Shown: positions 11,557 through 19,245 of the stretch, in pieces
Position numbering within the stretch: position 1 is the first letter of the stretch
Layout of the letters: every line of letters starts with the position of its first letter
Assembly: GCF_014636235.1 (NCBI RefSeq)
Contig: NZ_BMDZ01000001.1
Coordinates: 124,001 to 188,000 of the forward strand
DNA length: 64,000 nucleotides
Origin: Tistrella bauzanensis
GTDB lineage: Bacteria; Pseudomonadota; Alphaproteobacteria; Tistrellales; Tistrellaceae
Direction of reading: 5' to 3'
The notes under the pieces: model-generated
Told to the model about the DNA's origin: nothing
Database searches by the model: none
Seen by the model: the letters and a program-made list of their open reading frames with translations, nothing else
Translations under genes and position numbers: made by a program

Positions 11557-12066
11557 ATGCCTGCCGATACCGTGCCAGCCGAAACCGCATCCGCCGCCAG
11601 CGGCCTGCCCGTGACCGACCTCTATTTCGAGGATTTCGCCCCCGGCCAGACCTTCAACACGCCGTCGCGCCACGTGACCGAGGACGAGGTGATCGCCTTC
11701 GCCCGGCAGTTCGACGACCAGCCCTTCCATGTCGACCGCGAGGCGGCCGCGGCGAGCATTTATGGCGGCATCATCGCCAGCGGCTTTCATACCCTGTCGC
11801 TGGGTTTCAAGCTGGTTCTGGAAGCCAGGATCGTCAGCGGCTCGTCGATGGGCTCCCCCGGTCTGGATGAGATCCGCTGGCTGAAGCCGATGCGGCCGGG
11901 CGACACCGTGCGCCTGGTGCTGGAGGTGACCGAGGTGATCCCCAGCCGGTCGAAGCCCGATCGCGGCATCGTCAAGCTGCTCTATACCACCTTCAACCAG
12001 AAGGACGAGGTGATCTGCACGATGCGCGGCATGTGGATGCTGCGCCGGCGAACGGTGATGGCATGA
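11557..12066 (+). CDS. MaoC-family hot-dog dehydratase
   Basis: A 169-residue single-domain protein. The hydratase/dehydratase signature is visible as 'DEVIAFARQFDDQPFHVDREAA', followed by 'YGGIIASGFHT', where the Asp and His of MaoC/R-hydratase enzymes lie. These enzymes hydrate or dehydrate acyl-CoA or ACP intermediates; the substrate cannot be told. I chose ATG 11557 because AAGG lies 7 bases upstream; a longer frame reaching back into ligA is not credible. The stop overlaps the next start as ATGA, so translation of the following thioesterase-like gene is probably coupled. Confidence 0.85.
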   Translation: MPADTVPAETASAASGLPVTDLYFEDFAPGQTFNTPSRHVTEDEVIAFARQFDDQPFHVDREAAAASIYGGIIASGFHTLSLGFKLVLEARIVSGSSMGSPGLDEIRWLKPMRPGDTVRLVLEVTEVIPSRSKPDRGIVKLLYTTFNQKDEVICTMRGMWMLRRRTVMA

Positions 12067-12581
12067 GCGGGGCGGGCGTGACAGCGCCGGATGCGACGAC
12101 ACAGCTGCCGCCATCCGATGGAACGGCGGGGGCCGCCGATCTGGCATCGGGGCTGGACGGTCTGGCCCAGTTGCAGGCCTATATCGACCGGGCGGGCCCA
12201 CTGTCGCCGATCGGCGAGACCCTGGGTTTCCGGCTGGTCCGCATCACGCGGGGCGAAGCCGAGATCGCGGCCGAACCCGGCCCCCATATTCTGAACGGGA
12301 TGGGCGTCGCCCATGGCGGCTATATGGCGACCCTGTTGGATGCCGCTGTCGCCTGCGCCATCCACAGCCTGATGCCGGCGGGTGTGGGTTCCACGACCGT
12401 TGAATTGAAGGTCAACATGGTCAAGGCGCTGCCGTTGAGCGCCGGCCCGGTGTGCGCGATCGGCCGGGCCATTCACACCGGCCGGATGATCGCTACCGCC
12501 GAAGGCCGGCTGGAGGATCTGAACGGCACGCTCTATGCCCACGCCACCACGACCTGTGCCGTGCTGCAGCCGCGTGGCTGA
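12063..12581 (+). CDS. PaaI-family hot-dog thioesterase
   Basis: A 172-residue protein with a PaaI/YdiI-type hot-dog fold: 'NGMGVAHGGYMATLLDAAVACA' contains the HGG turn before the long helix with the catalytic acidic residue. Such enzymes hydrolyse small acyl-CoA or aryl-CoA thioesters. The N-terminal 30 residues are low-complexity. The start ATG overlaps the maoC-like stop (ATGA), so the two form an operon closed by the terminator at 12648. Substrate unknown. Confidence 0.85.
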   Translation: MSGAGVTAPDATTQLPPSDGTAGAADLASGLDGLAQLQAYIDRAGPLSPIGETLGFRLVRITRGEAEIAAEPGPHILNGMGVAHGGYMATLLDAAVACAIHSLMPAGVGSTTVELKVNMVKALPLSAGPVCAIGRAIHTGRMIATAEGRLEDLNGTLYAHATTTCAVLQPRG

Positions 12582-12647
12582 CAACCCGCCGATCCGGCCC
12601 TGCGGGGACGGATTGCCATGGATGCCCCGGCATCATTGAGCCACACC

Positions 12648-12688
12648 GCCCCGGCCCTGCGCAGACGCGCAGGGCCGGGGCTTTTTCT
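12648..12688 (+). terminator. Strong Rho-independent terminator
   Basis: A perfect 15-bp stem GCCCCGGCCCTGCGC / GCGCAGGGCCGGGGC with loop AGAC is followed by TTTTTCTT. It closes the ligA/maoC/paaI transcript and insulates the Rieske gene block that follows. Confidence 0.93.
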
Positions 12689-12827
12689 TGATCACAACTC
12701 TGGCGTGTCTGTTAACCCTGTCCAGGCAGCCGCCTCAGGGCTAATGGATGAGATTCGCAGCGCTTCTGTCGTATCTTAGTCAATTGTCGCAATACGCGTG
12801 TTATCTGCGCAAATATTAATTCCTGCG

Positions 12828-12856
12828 TTGCAGCGAGACGCAACCATAAGTATATT
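12828..12856 (+). promoter_or_regulatory. Candidate promoter of the Rieske/radical SAM block
   Basis: TTGCAG (12828-12833), a 17-base spacer and TATATT (12851-12856) form a good sigma-70-like promoter inside an AT-rich island (12770-12870). The implied leader is about 115 bases. The 10 bases before the -10, CAACCATAAG (12841-12850), recur upstream of the diiron gene at 17026-17035. Confidence 0.55.
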
Positions 12857-12979
12857 TTAAAGAGAGTTTGATTCTCAAGGCACGCCATCCTCCCGTTCCA
12901 GGCGAATGATGCATCAGGAATGGTGGGCAGCGGTCATCGCGGCGCCCAATGCCCCAATAAGCATATGTGTGAGGACGCC

Positions 12980-14161
12980 ATGGATCACGCCACACAGGTT
13001 CATCTGATCGAACGAGTGTTCGACATGATCGACCGCCGGACGACCGAGATGGATCCGACCGAATATCGCAACCCGGTCAGCCGCTATACCGACCCTGAGC
13101 GCTACAAGCGCGAGGTCGAGGTCATCTTCCGGCGCAACCCGATCATCGTCGCCCATGGCAGCGAACTGCCCAAGCCCGGCGATTACAAGACCCTGGACGT
13201 GACCGGCATTCCGATTCTGCTGGTCCGGACCCAGGATGGCCATGTCAATGCCTTCCTGAATGTCTGCCGCCATCGCGGCACCAAGCTGGTGTGGGAGGAA
13301 TGCGGCAGCCACAAGCGCAGCTTCGTCTGCCCCTATCATGCCTGGACCTATGGCACCGATGGCAAGCTGGTGGGCGTGCCCGCCGCCGAGGGCTTCCCCA
13401 ACATGAAGCGCGAGGAGATGGGGCTGAAGCAGCTGCATTGCACCGAACGCTTCGGCTTCGTGTTCGTGCAGGCGGACCCGACCGCGCCCAAGGTGGATGT
13501 CGACGCCTGGCTTGGGCCGATGGCCCATGAGCTTGAGCATATCGGCACCGCAGATTATGTCGTGTGGCGCCCGGCCCAGCTTGAGAAGAAGACCAATTGG
13601 AAGCTGGCGCTGGATACGTTCCTTGAGAACTATCACACCCGCCGCACCCATACGAAAACCATCTGGCCGGTGTTCATGGACAACACCGCCGGCTTCGACC
13701 GGTTGTCGCCGCATGCCCGTGTGGTGCTGCCCAAGCGATCGATCCCCGAAATCCGTGACCAGGATCGTTCGACCTGGAATCTGCGCGATCACTCCACGGT
13801 GCTGTACACCATCTTCCCGAACCTGATGCTGGCGGTGCTGCCGGATCACTGCGCGATCTTCCAGGCCTGGCCGGACGGAATCGACAACTGCAAGCTGCCG
13901 GCCTACACGCTGGTGCCGCCGAAGTATCTGAACAGCAAGACCGCCGAGGACATCTGGTCGAAGAGCATGCATGTCGTCTTCGATGTCACCGAGGAAGACA
14001 GCGACCGGTCGGAAGCGATCCAGGCCGGGTTGAATTCAGGCGCCAATGATCATCTGGTCTTCGGGCGCTATGAACAGGCTCTTGCCTGGTTCCATCAGGA
14101 AGTCGAGGCGATGCTGAACGGCGACGCGGACTGGGTCCGCTATGCCGAGGCCGCCGAGTAA
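12980..14161 (+). CDS. Rieske non-heme iron oxygenase, alpha-subunit type
   Basis: A 393-residue ring-hydroxylating-oxygenase-like protein. The N-terminal Rieske [2Fe-2S] ligands are Cys96-x-His98 (NVCRHRG) and Cys117-x2-His120 (FVCPYHAW). The catalytic domain contains the mononuclear iron facial triad region ENYHTRRTH with His219 and His224. These enzymes use O2 and electrons from a reductase to hydroxylate or demethylate substrates; no reductase or ferredoxin gene is nearby. ATG 12980 has GAGG five bases upstream; an in-frame start at 12920 is unlikely. First gene of a five-gene same-strand block. Substrate unknown. Confidence 0.9.
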   Translation: MDHATQVHLIERVFDMIDRRTTEMDPTEYRNPVSRYTDPERYKREVEVIFRRNPIIVAHGSELPKPGDYKTLDVTGIPILLVRTQDGHVNAFLNVCRHRGTKLVWEECGSHKRSFVCPYHAWTYGTDGKLVGVPAAEGFPNMKREEMGLKQLHCTERFGFVFVQADPTAPKVDVDAWLGPMAHELEHIGTADYVVWRPAQLEKKTNWKLALDTFLENYHTRRTHTKTIWPVFMDNTAGFDRLSPHARVVLPKRSIPEIRDQDRSTWNLRDHSTVLYTIFPNLMLAVLPDHCAIFQAWPDGIDNCKLPAYTLVPPKYLNSKTAEDIWSKSMHVVFDVTEEDSDRSEAIQAGLNSGANDHLVFGRYEQALAWFHQEVEAMLNGDADWVRYAEAAE

Positions 14162-14352
14162 CGGCTGAGGGGGGCAGCGCACCGGTTGTGGCGGCCGCCC
14201 CTCGATGAACCGACCGCGGATGATGGACGATATGCCGGCGTGGGACGCGTCGCGTGGACGCTTTCCGTTTGCCCGGCCGATGGCGGTCAGGCGGCCCGTG
14301 CCGGTTTCCACGACCCCCGACGATTCAATCCCGTGACGACAGGGGCTGCCTT

Positions 14353-15612
14353 ATGAAGTCCGACGACAACCGCAGTGTCACGCGCGAACGCATGCAACGC
14401 CTTGAGACCCTTCTCGATGGCGACGATGCGCTGCGTGACCGGCTGCAAGCGGTGCTCCGCTTTTCGCGGAAGATCCGCGTCAGCGAATATCACCTGACCA
14501 ATGCCTGCAATATCCGCTGCAAGGGGTGCTGGTTCTTTGAATACGGCCATGACACCGCCACCCGCGAGGCCAAGGATCTTGAGGCGCTGGAAGCCTTCCT
14601 GATCAAGGAGACCAAGGAACGGCGGGTGAATGCCGCTCTGGTGATCGGTGGCGAGCCCACCCTGTTTCCCGACCGCTTGAAGCTCTATGTCAAGCACATG
14701 GCGCATGTGACCATCTCGTCGAACGGCCTGCGCCGGTTGCCGATGGAGGGATTCGAGAACGTCGCGGTCGGCCTGACCCTGTTCGGTGGCGGCCCGATGG
14801 ACGACGAGCTGCGCGGCATCAAGCCCAGCGGCCGGACCTTCCAGGGCCTGTTCGACACGGCTCTGGCCAATTACCGCGACGATCCGCGTGCCGGTTTCAT
14901 CTATGCCCTCACCGAGAACGGCATCGACCATATCGAGGAGACGGTCGTCCGGATCCGCGACAACGGCAACCGGGTGAATTTCAACTTCTACAGCGCCTAT
15001 GACACCGATGATCCGACCGGCCTGGCGCGTCAGGCCGATCTGCTGGAAGAGGCATTGCGGGTGCGGGCCAAATATCCCGACACCGTGGTCAGCACACCCT
15101 ATTACATCCGCACCATGATCACCGGCCGCAGCCATTTCGGCCGCTTCGGCTATGACGTCTGCCCCTCGCTGTCGCAGGACCACGACACCCATGCCGAGCG
15201 GCTGGTGAACGGCAATCCGGTGCTGCCGTTCTTCAACACCTGGGCGGCCGACCTGAAGACGGTGAAGTTCTGCTGCACCTCGGGTCATTGCGATGGCTGC
15301 CGCGACAGTCAGGCGGTGATCTCGTGGATGGTGGTCAGCATGGATCGCTTCCTTGAGAGCAAGCTGCTGCTCGAAACCTGGATCGAGATGGCCGAGAGCT
15401 ATTGGAAGCAGTTCATCTGGGGGCCGTTCCACTGGACCAAGCCCGCAGGCCAGCGTCATGCGGTGCTCGACGTCATCGGCGACGGCGTGGTGTCGCAGGT
15501 GACCACCGAGATGGGCTATGGCGAAACCATGCCCAATCCGCTGCATGCGGCCGTACCGGTGTCGCCGGCAACCGCCGCCGGTGCCAAGGCCGAAGCGGGG
15601 GCATTCGCGTGA
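14353..15612 (+). CDS. Radical SAM enzyme with extra C-terminal cysteines
   Basis: A 419-residue protein. The CX3CX2C cluster motif for the SAM-binding [4Fe-4S] centre is at Cys52, Cys56, Cys59 (TNACNIRCKGC), followed by the GGEP motif at 99-102. A second cysteine group, Cys270 and Cys307/308/313/316 (KFCCTSGHCDGC), could bind an auxiliary cluster, as in SPASM/twitch proteins. The closing 30 residues are Ala-rich. ATG 14353 is preceded by AGGGG at spacing 7. The next gene starts on its stop codon (GTGA). I do not recognise a characterised subfamily. Oxygen-sensitive radical chemistry beside O2-using oxygenases is unusual. Confidence 0.88.
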   Translation: MKSDDNRSVTRERMQRLETLLDGDDALRDRLQAVLRFSRKIRVSEYHLTNACNIRCKGCWFFEYGHDTATREAKDLEALEAFLIKETKERRVNAALVIGGEPTLFPDRLKLYVKHMAHVTISSNGLRRLPMEGFENVAVGLTLFGGGPMDDELRGIKPSGRTFQGLFDTALANYRDDPRAGFIYALTENGIDHIEETVVRIRDNGNRVNFNFYSAYDTDDPTGLARQADLLEEALRVRAKYPDTVVSTPYYIRTMITGRSHFGRFGYDVCPSLSQDHDTHAERLVNGNPVLPFFNTWAADLKTVKFCCTSGHCDGCRDSQAVISWMVVSMDRFLESKLLLETWIEMAESYWKQFIWGPFHWTKPAGQRHAVLDVIGDGVVSQVTTEMGYGETMPNPLHAAVPVSPATAAGAKAEAGAFA

Positions 15613-16088
15613 CCGATGCCGGCATGCTGCGGATCCGCGAGGCAGCGGCCCGGCTGTCGGCCGAGCCGGTCTCGATCCACAACGCCATCCGCGTCGAGGC
15701 GGCGGGGGCCGACAGTGCCCGCGCCGTCATCGACCGGATCGAGCCCTTCCACAAGGGCGGGGCAGAGCGCGGCCTGATCAATGGCGGCATTCTGCAGGCC
15801 TTGCTGGAGCGTGCCATGCGGGCCGCGGCCGCGGCTGCCTTCGAGGCCGGACCGACCCGGCTGGTCTCGCTGGATCAGCGCTGGCTGGGGCCGGTGCTGC
15901 CACGCGGTGTGGCCGCCCTTGCGCGGATCGAGGGCCGCGCCGGTGACGGTGTCGTGATGGTGCATGCCGAGATTTCCGATGCCCGTGGCGGGCCGCGTGT
16001 CGCGGCCGCGGGCATCGTCATTCATACCGGTGCGGCGACGGTGCCGCCGACCGGTGTCTCCCCTGACGGGGGCGCCAGACCCGCCTGA
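15609..16088 (+). CDS. Hot-dog-fold (PaaI-like) protein
   Basis: A small protein of 159 residues that looks like a PaaI-type thioesterase: 'LINGGILQALLERAMRAAA' takes the place of the usual HGG turn plus catalytic helix, and 'RLVSLDQRWLGPV' matches the following strand. Asn replaces the usual His before GG, so activity may differ or the protein may bind rather than cleave thioesters. GTG 15609 overlaps the radical SAM stop (GTGA), pointing to coupled translation; ATG 15624 is an alternative start. Its setting suggests an acyl- or CoA-linked intermediate in this block, which is inference. Confidence 0.7.
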   Translation: MTDAGMLRIREAAARLSAEPVSIHNAIRVEAAGADSARAVIDRIEPFHKGGAERGLINGGILQALLERAMRAAAAAAFEAGPTRLVSLDQRWLGPVLPRGVAALARIEGRAGDGVVMVHAEISDARGGPRVAAAGIVIHTGAATVPPTGVSPDGGARPA

Positions 16089-16148
16089 ACCCCAGGCGGG
16101 TGCCTGCGCACCCGTTCCACGACCATCTCGTTTGAGAGGAAGACCGCC

Positions 16149-16901
16149 ATGACCGAACAGACCGCTCACGCCGCCGCCCAGGAGCGGCTGATCGTTCCGG
16201 ACGCCACCGCGTTCCGCGCGATGCCCGACGAGTATCAGGAACTGGTCATCCACCAGTTGCGCGCCCATACCGAGGGCGAGCTGACCGGCGCCGACGACTA
16301 TATCCAGATCTTCTATCCGCTGGCGCCCAATGCTTATGAGCGCAAGGTGTGCTGCGAGCGGGCGGCGGAAGAGATGGACCACTATATCCGCGGCAAGCTG
16401 GTGCTGGACGAGATCGGCATCGACACCGCCTATATGCTTCAGCAGCATATCGACCAGCGCGAATTCTATCGCACCGAAGGCGTGCGCCGGATCGAGAACT
16501 GGCTGGGTCGCGGCATGTTCTCGTTCATCGGCGAGGCGGCGGTGCTGGCGCAGATCCACGAGATGTCGAAGAGTTCCTATAAGCCGATCGCCGACATGTG
16601 CACCAGCGTCATCATCGACGAGCACAACCACGTCGCCCAGGGCTATCGGATCGTGTGGGAGATCTGCCAGACCGAGGAAGGCCTGGCCGACGCCCAGAAG
16701 ATGCTGGAAAAGGCTTGGCCGATCACGCTCGACCTGTTCGGCAGCTCGGAAAGCAAGCGCTCGCCGCTCTATGTGAAGTGGGGCCTGCGCCAGTACACCA
16801 ACGAAGAGGCGCGCGCGCGTTTCATCAAGCAGATCACCCCCCGGGTGGAGGTGCTGGGCCTGAAGGTTCCTGAGGATGCGGCCAACCGCAAATTCCTCTG
16901 A
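16149..16901 (+). CDS. PaaA/PaaC-like ferritin-fold diiron protein
   Basis: A 250-residue helical protein of the phenylacetyl-CoA epoxidase (PaaA/PaaC) type. A full set of carboxylate-bridged diiron ligands is visible in canonical order: Glu42 or Glu44, Glu75-x2-His78 (EEMDH), Glu129 (IGEA) and Glu158-x2-His161 (DEHNH). This suggests a catalytic rather than structural subunit. No PaaB, PaaD or PaaE homologue is next to it, so it is not a standard phenylacetate operon. A GAGAGGAAG ribosome site precedes ATG 16149. The reaction is unknown; oxygenation of a thioester-bound substrate is the family's usual chemistry. Confidence 0.8.
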   Translation: MTEQTAHAAAQERLIVPDATAFRAMPDEYQELVIHQLRAHTEGELTGADDYIQIFYPLAPNAYERKVCCERAAEEMDHYIRGKLVLDEIGIDTAYMLQQHIDQREFYRTEGVRRIENWLGRGMFSFIGEAAVLAQIHEMSKSSYKPIADMCTSVIIDEHNHVAQGYRIVWEICQTEEGLADAQKMLEKAWPITLDLFGSSESKRSPLYVKWGLRQYTNEEARARFIKQITPRVEVLGLKVPEDAANRKFL

Positions 16902-16986
16902 TCCGGCCCGATCTGTCCGATGCCGAAGGCTGCGGCCCCGATACCGGCACCCCGACCGGGTGCGGCGCGGGGCCGCGGCCATCCGG

Positions 16987-17035
16987 TTGACGTTTACGTC
17001 ATTCGCGCATTGCGATAATATTACTCAACCATAAG
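16987..17035 (+). promoter_or_regulatory. Promoter/operator region of the second diiron gene
   Basis: This 50-base AT-rich stretch holds a perfect inverted repeat GACGT-TT-ACGTC (16989-17000), an extended -10-like TGCGATAAT (17011-17019) and CAACCATAAG (17026-17035), the 10-mer also found before the Rieske gene. A -35 is uncertain: TTGACG lies 21 bases and TTTACG 15 bases from the -10. Confidence 0.4.
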
Positions 17036-17111
17036 CCGCGCGACCCTGCCGGTCGTTCGAGGCCTGTCGCCATTCCGGTCCGGAACCGCCTGCCATGGGG
17101 AGCATGACACC

Positions 17112-18227
17112 ATGACCGAAGCCACCAGCGTCAGCCGGAGCGGCGCCTTTCGCGCCGTCGGCCCCGCGGGCTTCCTCGACCAGATCCAGGTGCCGCGCTA
17201 TGCGGAGCGGACGGGTCTGTTCGACGAGATCATCGCCGAGACCCACCGTCATTTCTGGGATCCGCTGGATACGGCCTATATCCGGTTCGACGAGCCGTTC
17301 GATATGGCGACGCAGACTGTGATGCCGGCCCAGATCGTGCCTGAACTGAACAGTTCCGTGGCCGATCGGCTGACCGAGGCGCAGCGGATCTGGTTCGCCA
17401 ATGAAAGTGCGCGTTGGTGGCTGTCGAGCGTGCTGCATGGCGAGCAGGGGGCGCTGGCCCTGTCGGCCAGCCTGTGTCATGTGCTGAACGATCCGGGCAC
17501 GGTTGAATACGCGGCCAATCAGGCCCGCGAGGAAGCGCGCCATGTGACCGCCTTCAATTGCTATATCACCACGCGCTGGGGCACGCCGCTGCCGGCATCG
17601 GAGGTGCTGGGCAATCTGCTGAAGGATCTGGTCGACCAGACCGATGTGCCGCGCAAGATCGTCGGCATGCAGTTGCTGGTCGAAGGTCTGGCGATGGGCA
17701 TCTTCGCCAGCCTGCACGCCAAAAGCCATGACCCGGTTCTGCGCCGGCTGACCCAGCTTGTCATGACCGACGAGGCCTTTCATCACCGTGCCGGCAAGCT
17801 GTGGGGCCGTGATGCCCTGCCGATGATGGACGAGAAGGCCCGCAACGGCGTGGAGGACTGGGCCGCCCAGTGCTTCCAGATCCTGATGTTCAACATGCTG
17901 CATCCCAGCCAGAAGCAGGCGCTGTATGCGCCGCTGGGCCTGGATTGGCAATGGGTGCGCGATGCGATGAAGGAGAGCTATACCTCCGATGTGCGCCGCG
18001 CCGAGATGGGCGAGAGCACCAATGTCTTCCGGGTTCTGGTGAAGACCCTGCTGCATGCCGGCATCATCACCGACCGGACACGGCCGCTCTATGCGCAATG
18101 GGTCGATCTGGGCTCGCTGATGACGGAAGGCGAGGCGACCGTCGGTGATGCCATCGCTGCCGAGGGTCTGGCCTTCCTGGCGGGGGTGAACGCCACGCGC
18201 CGCAGCCGCCACGATACCGCGGCCTGA
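17112..18227 (+). CDS. Ferritin-like diiron oxygenase-type protein
   Basis: A 371-residue protein with the canonical E / EXXH / E / EXXH diiron pattern of the RNR-R2, acyl-ACP desaturase and AurF-type oxygenases: Glu111 (LHGEQGA), Glu141-x2-His144 (REEARH), Glu191 (LVEGLA) and Glu221-x2-His224 (DEAFHH). I cannot place it in one of these families by eye; an N-oxygenase or a desaturase/hydroxylase are both possible. ATG 17112 has GGGGAG at spacing 9. It is separated from the PaaA-like gene by 210 bases with its own candidate promoter and ends before a strong hairpin, so it may be a separate unit. Confidence 0.8.
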   Translation: MTEATSVSRSGAFRAVGPAGFLDQIQVPRYAERTGLFDEIIAETHRHFWDPLDTAYIRFDEPFDMATQTVMPAQIVPELNSSVADRLTEAQRIWFANESARWWLSSVLHGEQGALALSASLCHVLNDPGTVEYAANQAREEARHVTAFNCYITTRWGTPLPASEVLGNLLKDLVDQTDVPRKIVGMQLLVEGLAMGIFASLHAKSHDPVLRRLTQLVMTDEAFHHRAGKLWGRDALPMMDEKARNGVEDWAAQCFQILMFNMLHPSQKQALYAPLGLDWQWVRDAMKESYTSDVRRAEMGESTNVFRVLVKTLLHAGIITDRTRPLYAQWVDLGSLMTEGEATVGDAIAAEGLAFLAGVNATRRSRHDTAA

Positions 18228-18272
18228 CGGGACGCCCCCGGGCGCCCGGCCGGCAGCCGGCAGAGCGTGACG

Positions 18273-18305
18273 GAAGGCGGCCCCGCGTCAGCGGTGGCCG
18301 CCTTC
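18273..18305. terminator. Strong hairpin between converging genes
   Basis: A 14-bp stem (GAAGGCGGCC plus CCGC, pairing with GCGG and GGCCGCCTTC, one bulged T) closes a GTCA loop. There is no T tract on either strand. It sits midway between the stops of the diiron gene (+) and the enoyl-CoA hydratase gene (-), so a bidirectional terminator role is likely. Confidence 0.5.
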
Positions 18306-18374
18306 GCCGTTCGATATCCGGCTGACAGCCACTGGTGGCGTTCCGGCCCGGTATCGATTGCTCATCGACACCCG

Positions 18375-19136
18375 TCAATCCCGTTTGAGAAAGCGCCGCA
18401 TGGCAGCCTGCGCCGTCTCAGTGCGGGCAAGCTCGGCGACATGGGCCATTTCGGCCGCATAGCCCGCGACCAGCGGCATGTCCTCCACCTCGCGCAGACA
18501 GGCAAGCGCATGGCCGATGGCGACCGGATCCTTGCCGGATATCTCCCGCGCCAGGGCCAGCGCGTCGGGTAGCAGGGCTTCAGGAGCGGTCACCGGCTCG
18601 ATGGCGCCGCGGCGGGCAAGCTCGGCGGCCGGCAGCGGCCGGCCGGTCAGCAGCATGCGTGACACGGTGGAATGCCCCAGCAGCCGCATGGCATGGCGTG
18701 CGCCGCCCAGCATGCCGACATTGATCTCGGGCAGGCCGACCATGGCATTGTCGGCTGCCAGGATGACGTCGCAGCAGACGGCGATACCAAGCCCGGCCCC
18801 CAGTGCTGCGCCATTGATCGCGGCGATCCATGGTGTCTTCCGGTGGGTGAGGGCCTCGTAGAGCGCCACGCCATGCATCAAGGGGCCGGGGCGGCCGGCC
18901 TCGATCGCGTCGAGTTCTTCGGCAAGATCCAGCCCGGCCGAGAAGCAGCGCCCCTGGCCGGTCAGGACCACAGCGCGGATCGCAGGGTCGGCATCGATCT
19001 CGGCCACCAGCCCGATCAGCCGTTCCAGCGCTGCGCTGTCGAGGGCGTTGACCGACGGCCGGGCAAGAGTGACGGTGGCGACGGCACCGTCGCATGTGAC
19101 GAGAACGGGTGTGGAGACATGGGGTATCGACTGCAT
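18375..19136 (-). CDS. Enoyl-CoA hydratase/isomerase family protein
   Basis: Crotonase-fold enzyme of 253 residues. The oxyanion-hole segments are GRCFSAGLDLA and NGAALGAGLGIAVCCD, and the catalytic Glu is probably in GLPEINVGMLGG. These enzymes hydrate enoyl-CoA or isomerise acyl-CoA double bonds; the substrate is not evident. ATG 19136 has GGAAC upstream; ATG 19163 is a weaker alternative. It is transcribed divergently from the LysR gene 110 bases away, which probably controls it, a typical LysR arrangement. Confidence 0.85.
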   Translation of the reverse strand: MQSIPHVSTPVLVTCDGAVATVTLARPSVNALDSAALERLIGLVAEIDADPAIRAVVLTGQGRCFSAGLDLAEELDAIEAGRPGPLMHGVALYEALTHRKTPWIAAINGAALGAGLGIAVCCDVILAADNAMVGLPEINVGMLGGARHAMRLLGHSTVSRMLLTGRPLPAAELARRGAIEPVTAPEALLPDALALAREISGKDPVAIGHALACLREVEDMPLVAGYAAEMAHVAELARTETAQAAMRRFLKRD

Positions 19137-19245
19137 GGCGGGCGTGTTCCTCGGCGGGCGCATTCGTGCGTCTTCATGGCTCCCGATTGGAAATCATCCG
19201 CCGCCCTGAGACAATGCCGCATCGTTCAGGTCAGGGAGGCAGAGG

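Noticed and set aside
16149..16901. Phenylacetate degradation operon
   Set aside because: Only a PaaA/PaaC-like subunit and PaaI-like hot-dog proteins are present; PaaB, PaaD, PaaE, PaaG, PaaK and PaaZ are absent.
16932..16976. GC-rich hairpin after the PaaA-like gene as a terminator
   Set aside because: A 9-bp stem with a 27-base loop and no T tract is too weak to call in DNA this rich in GC.
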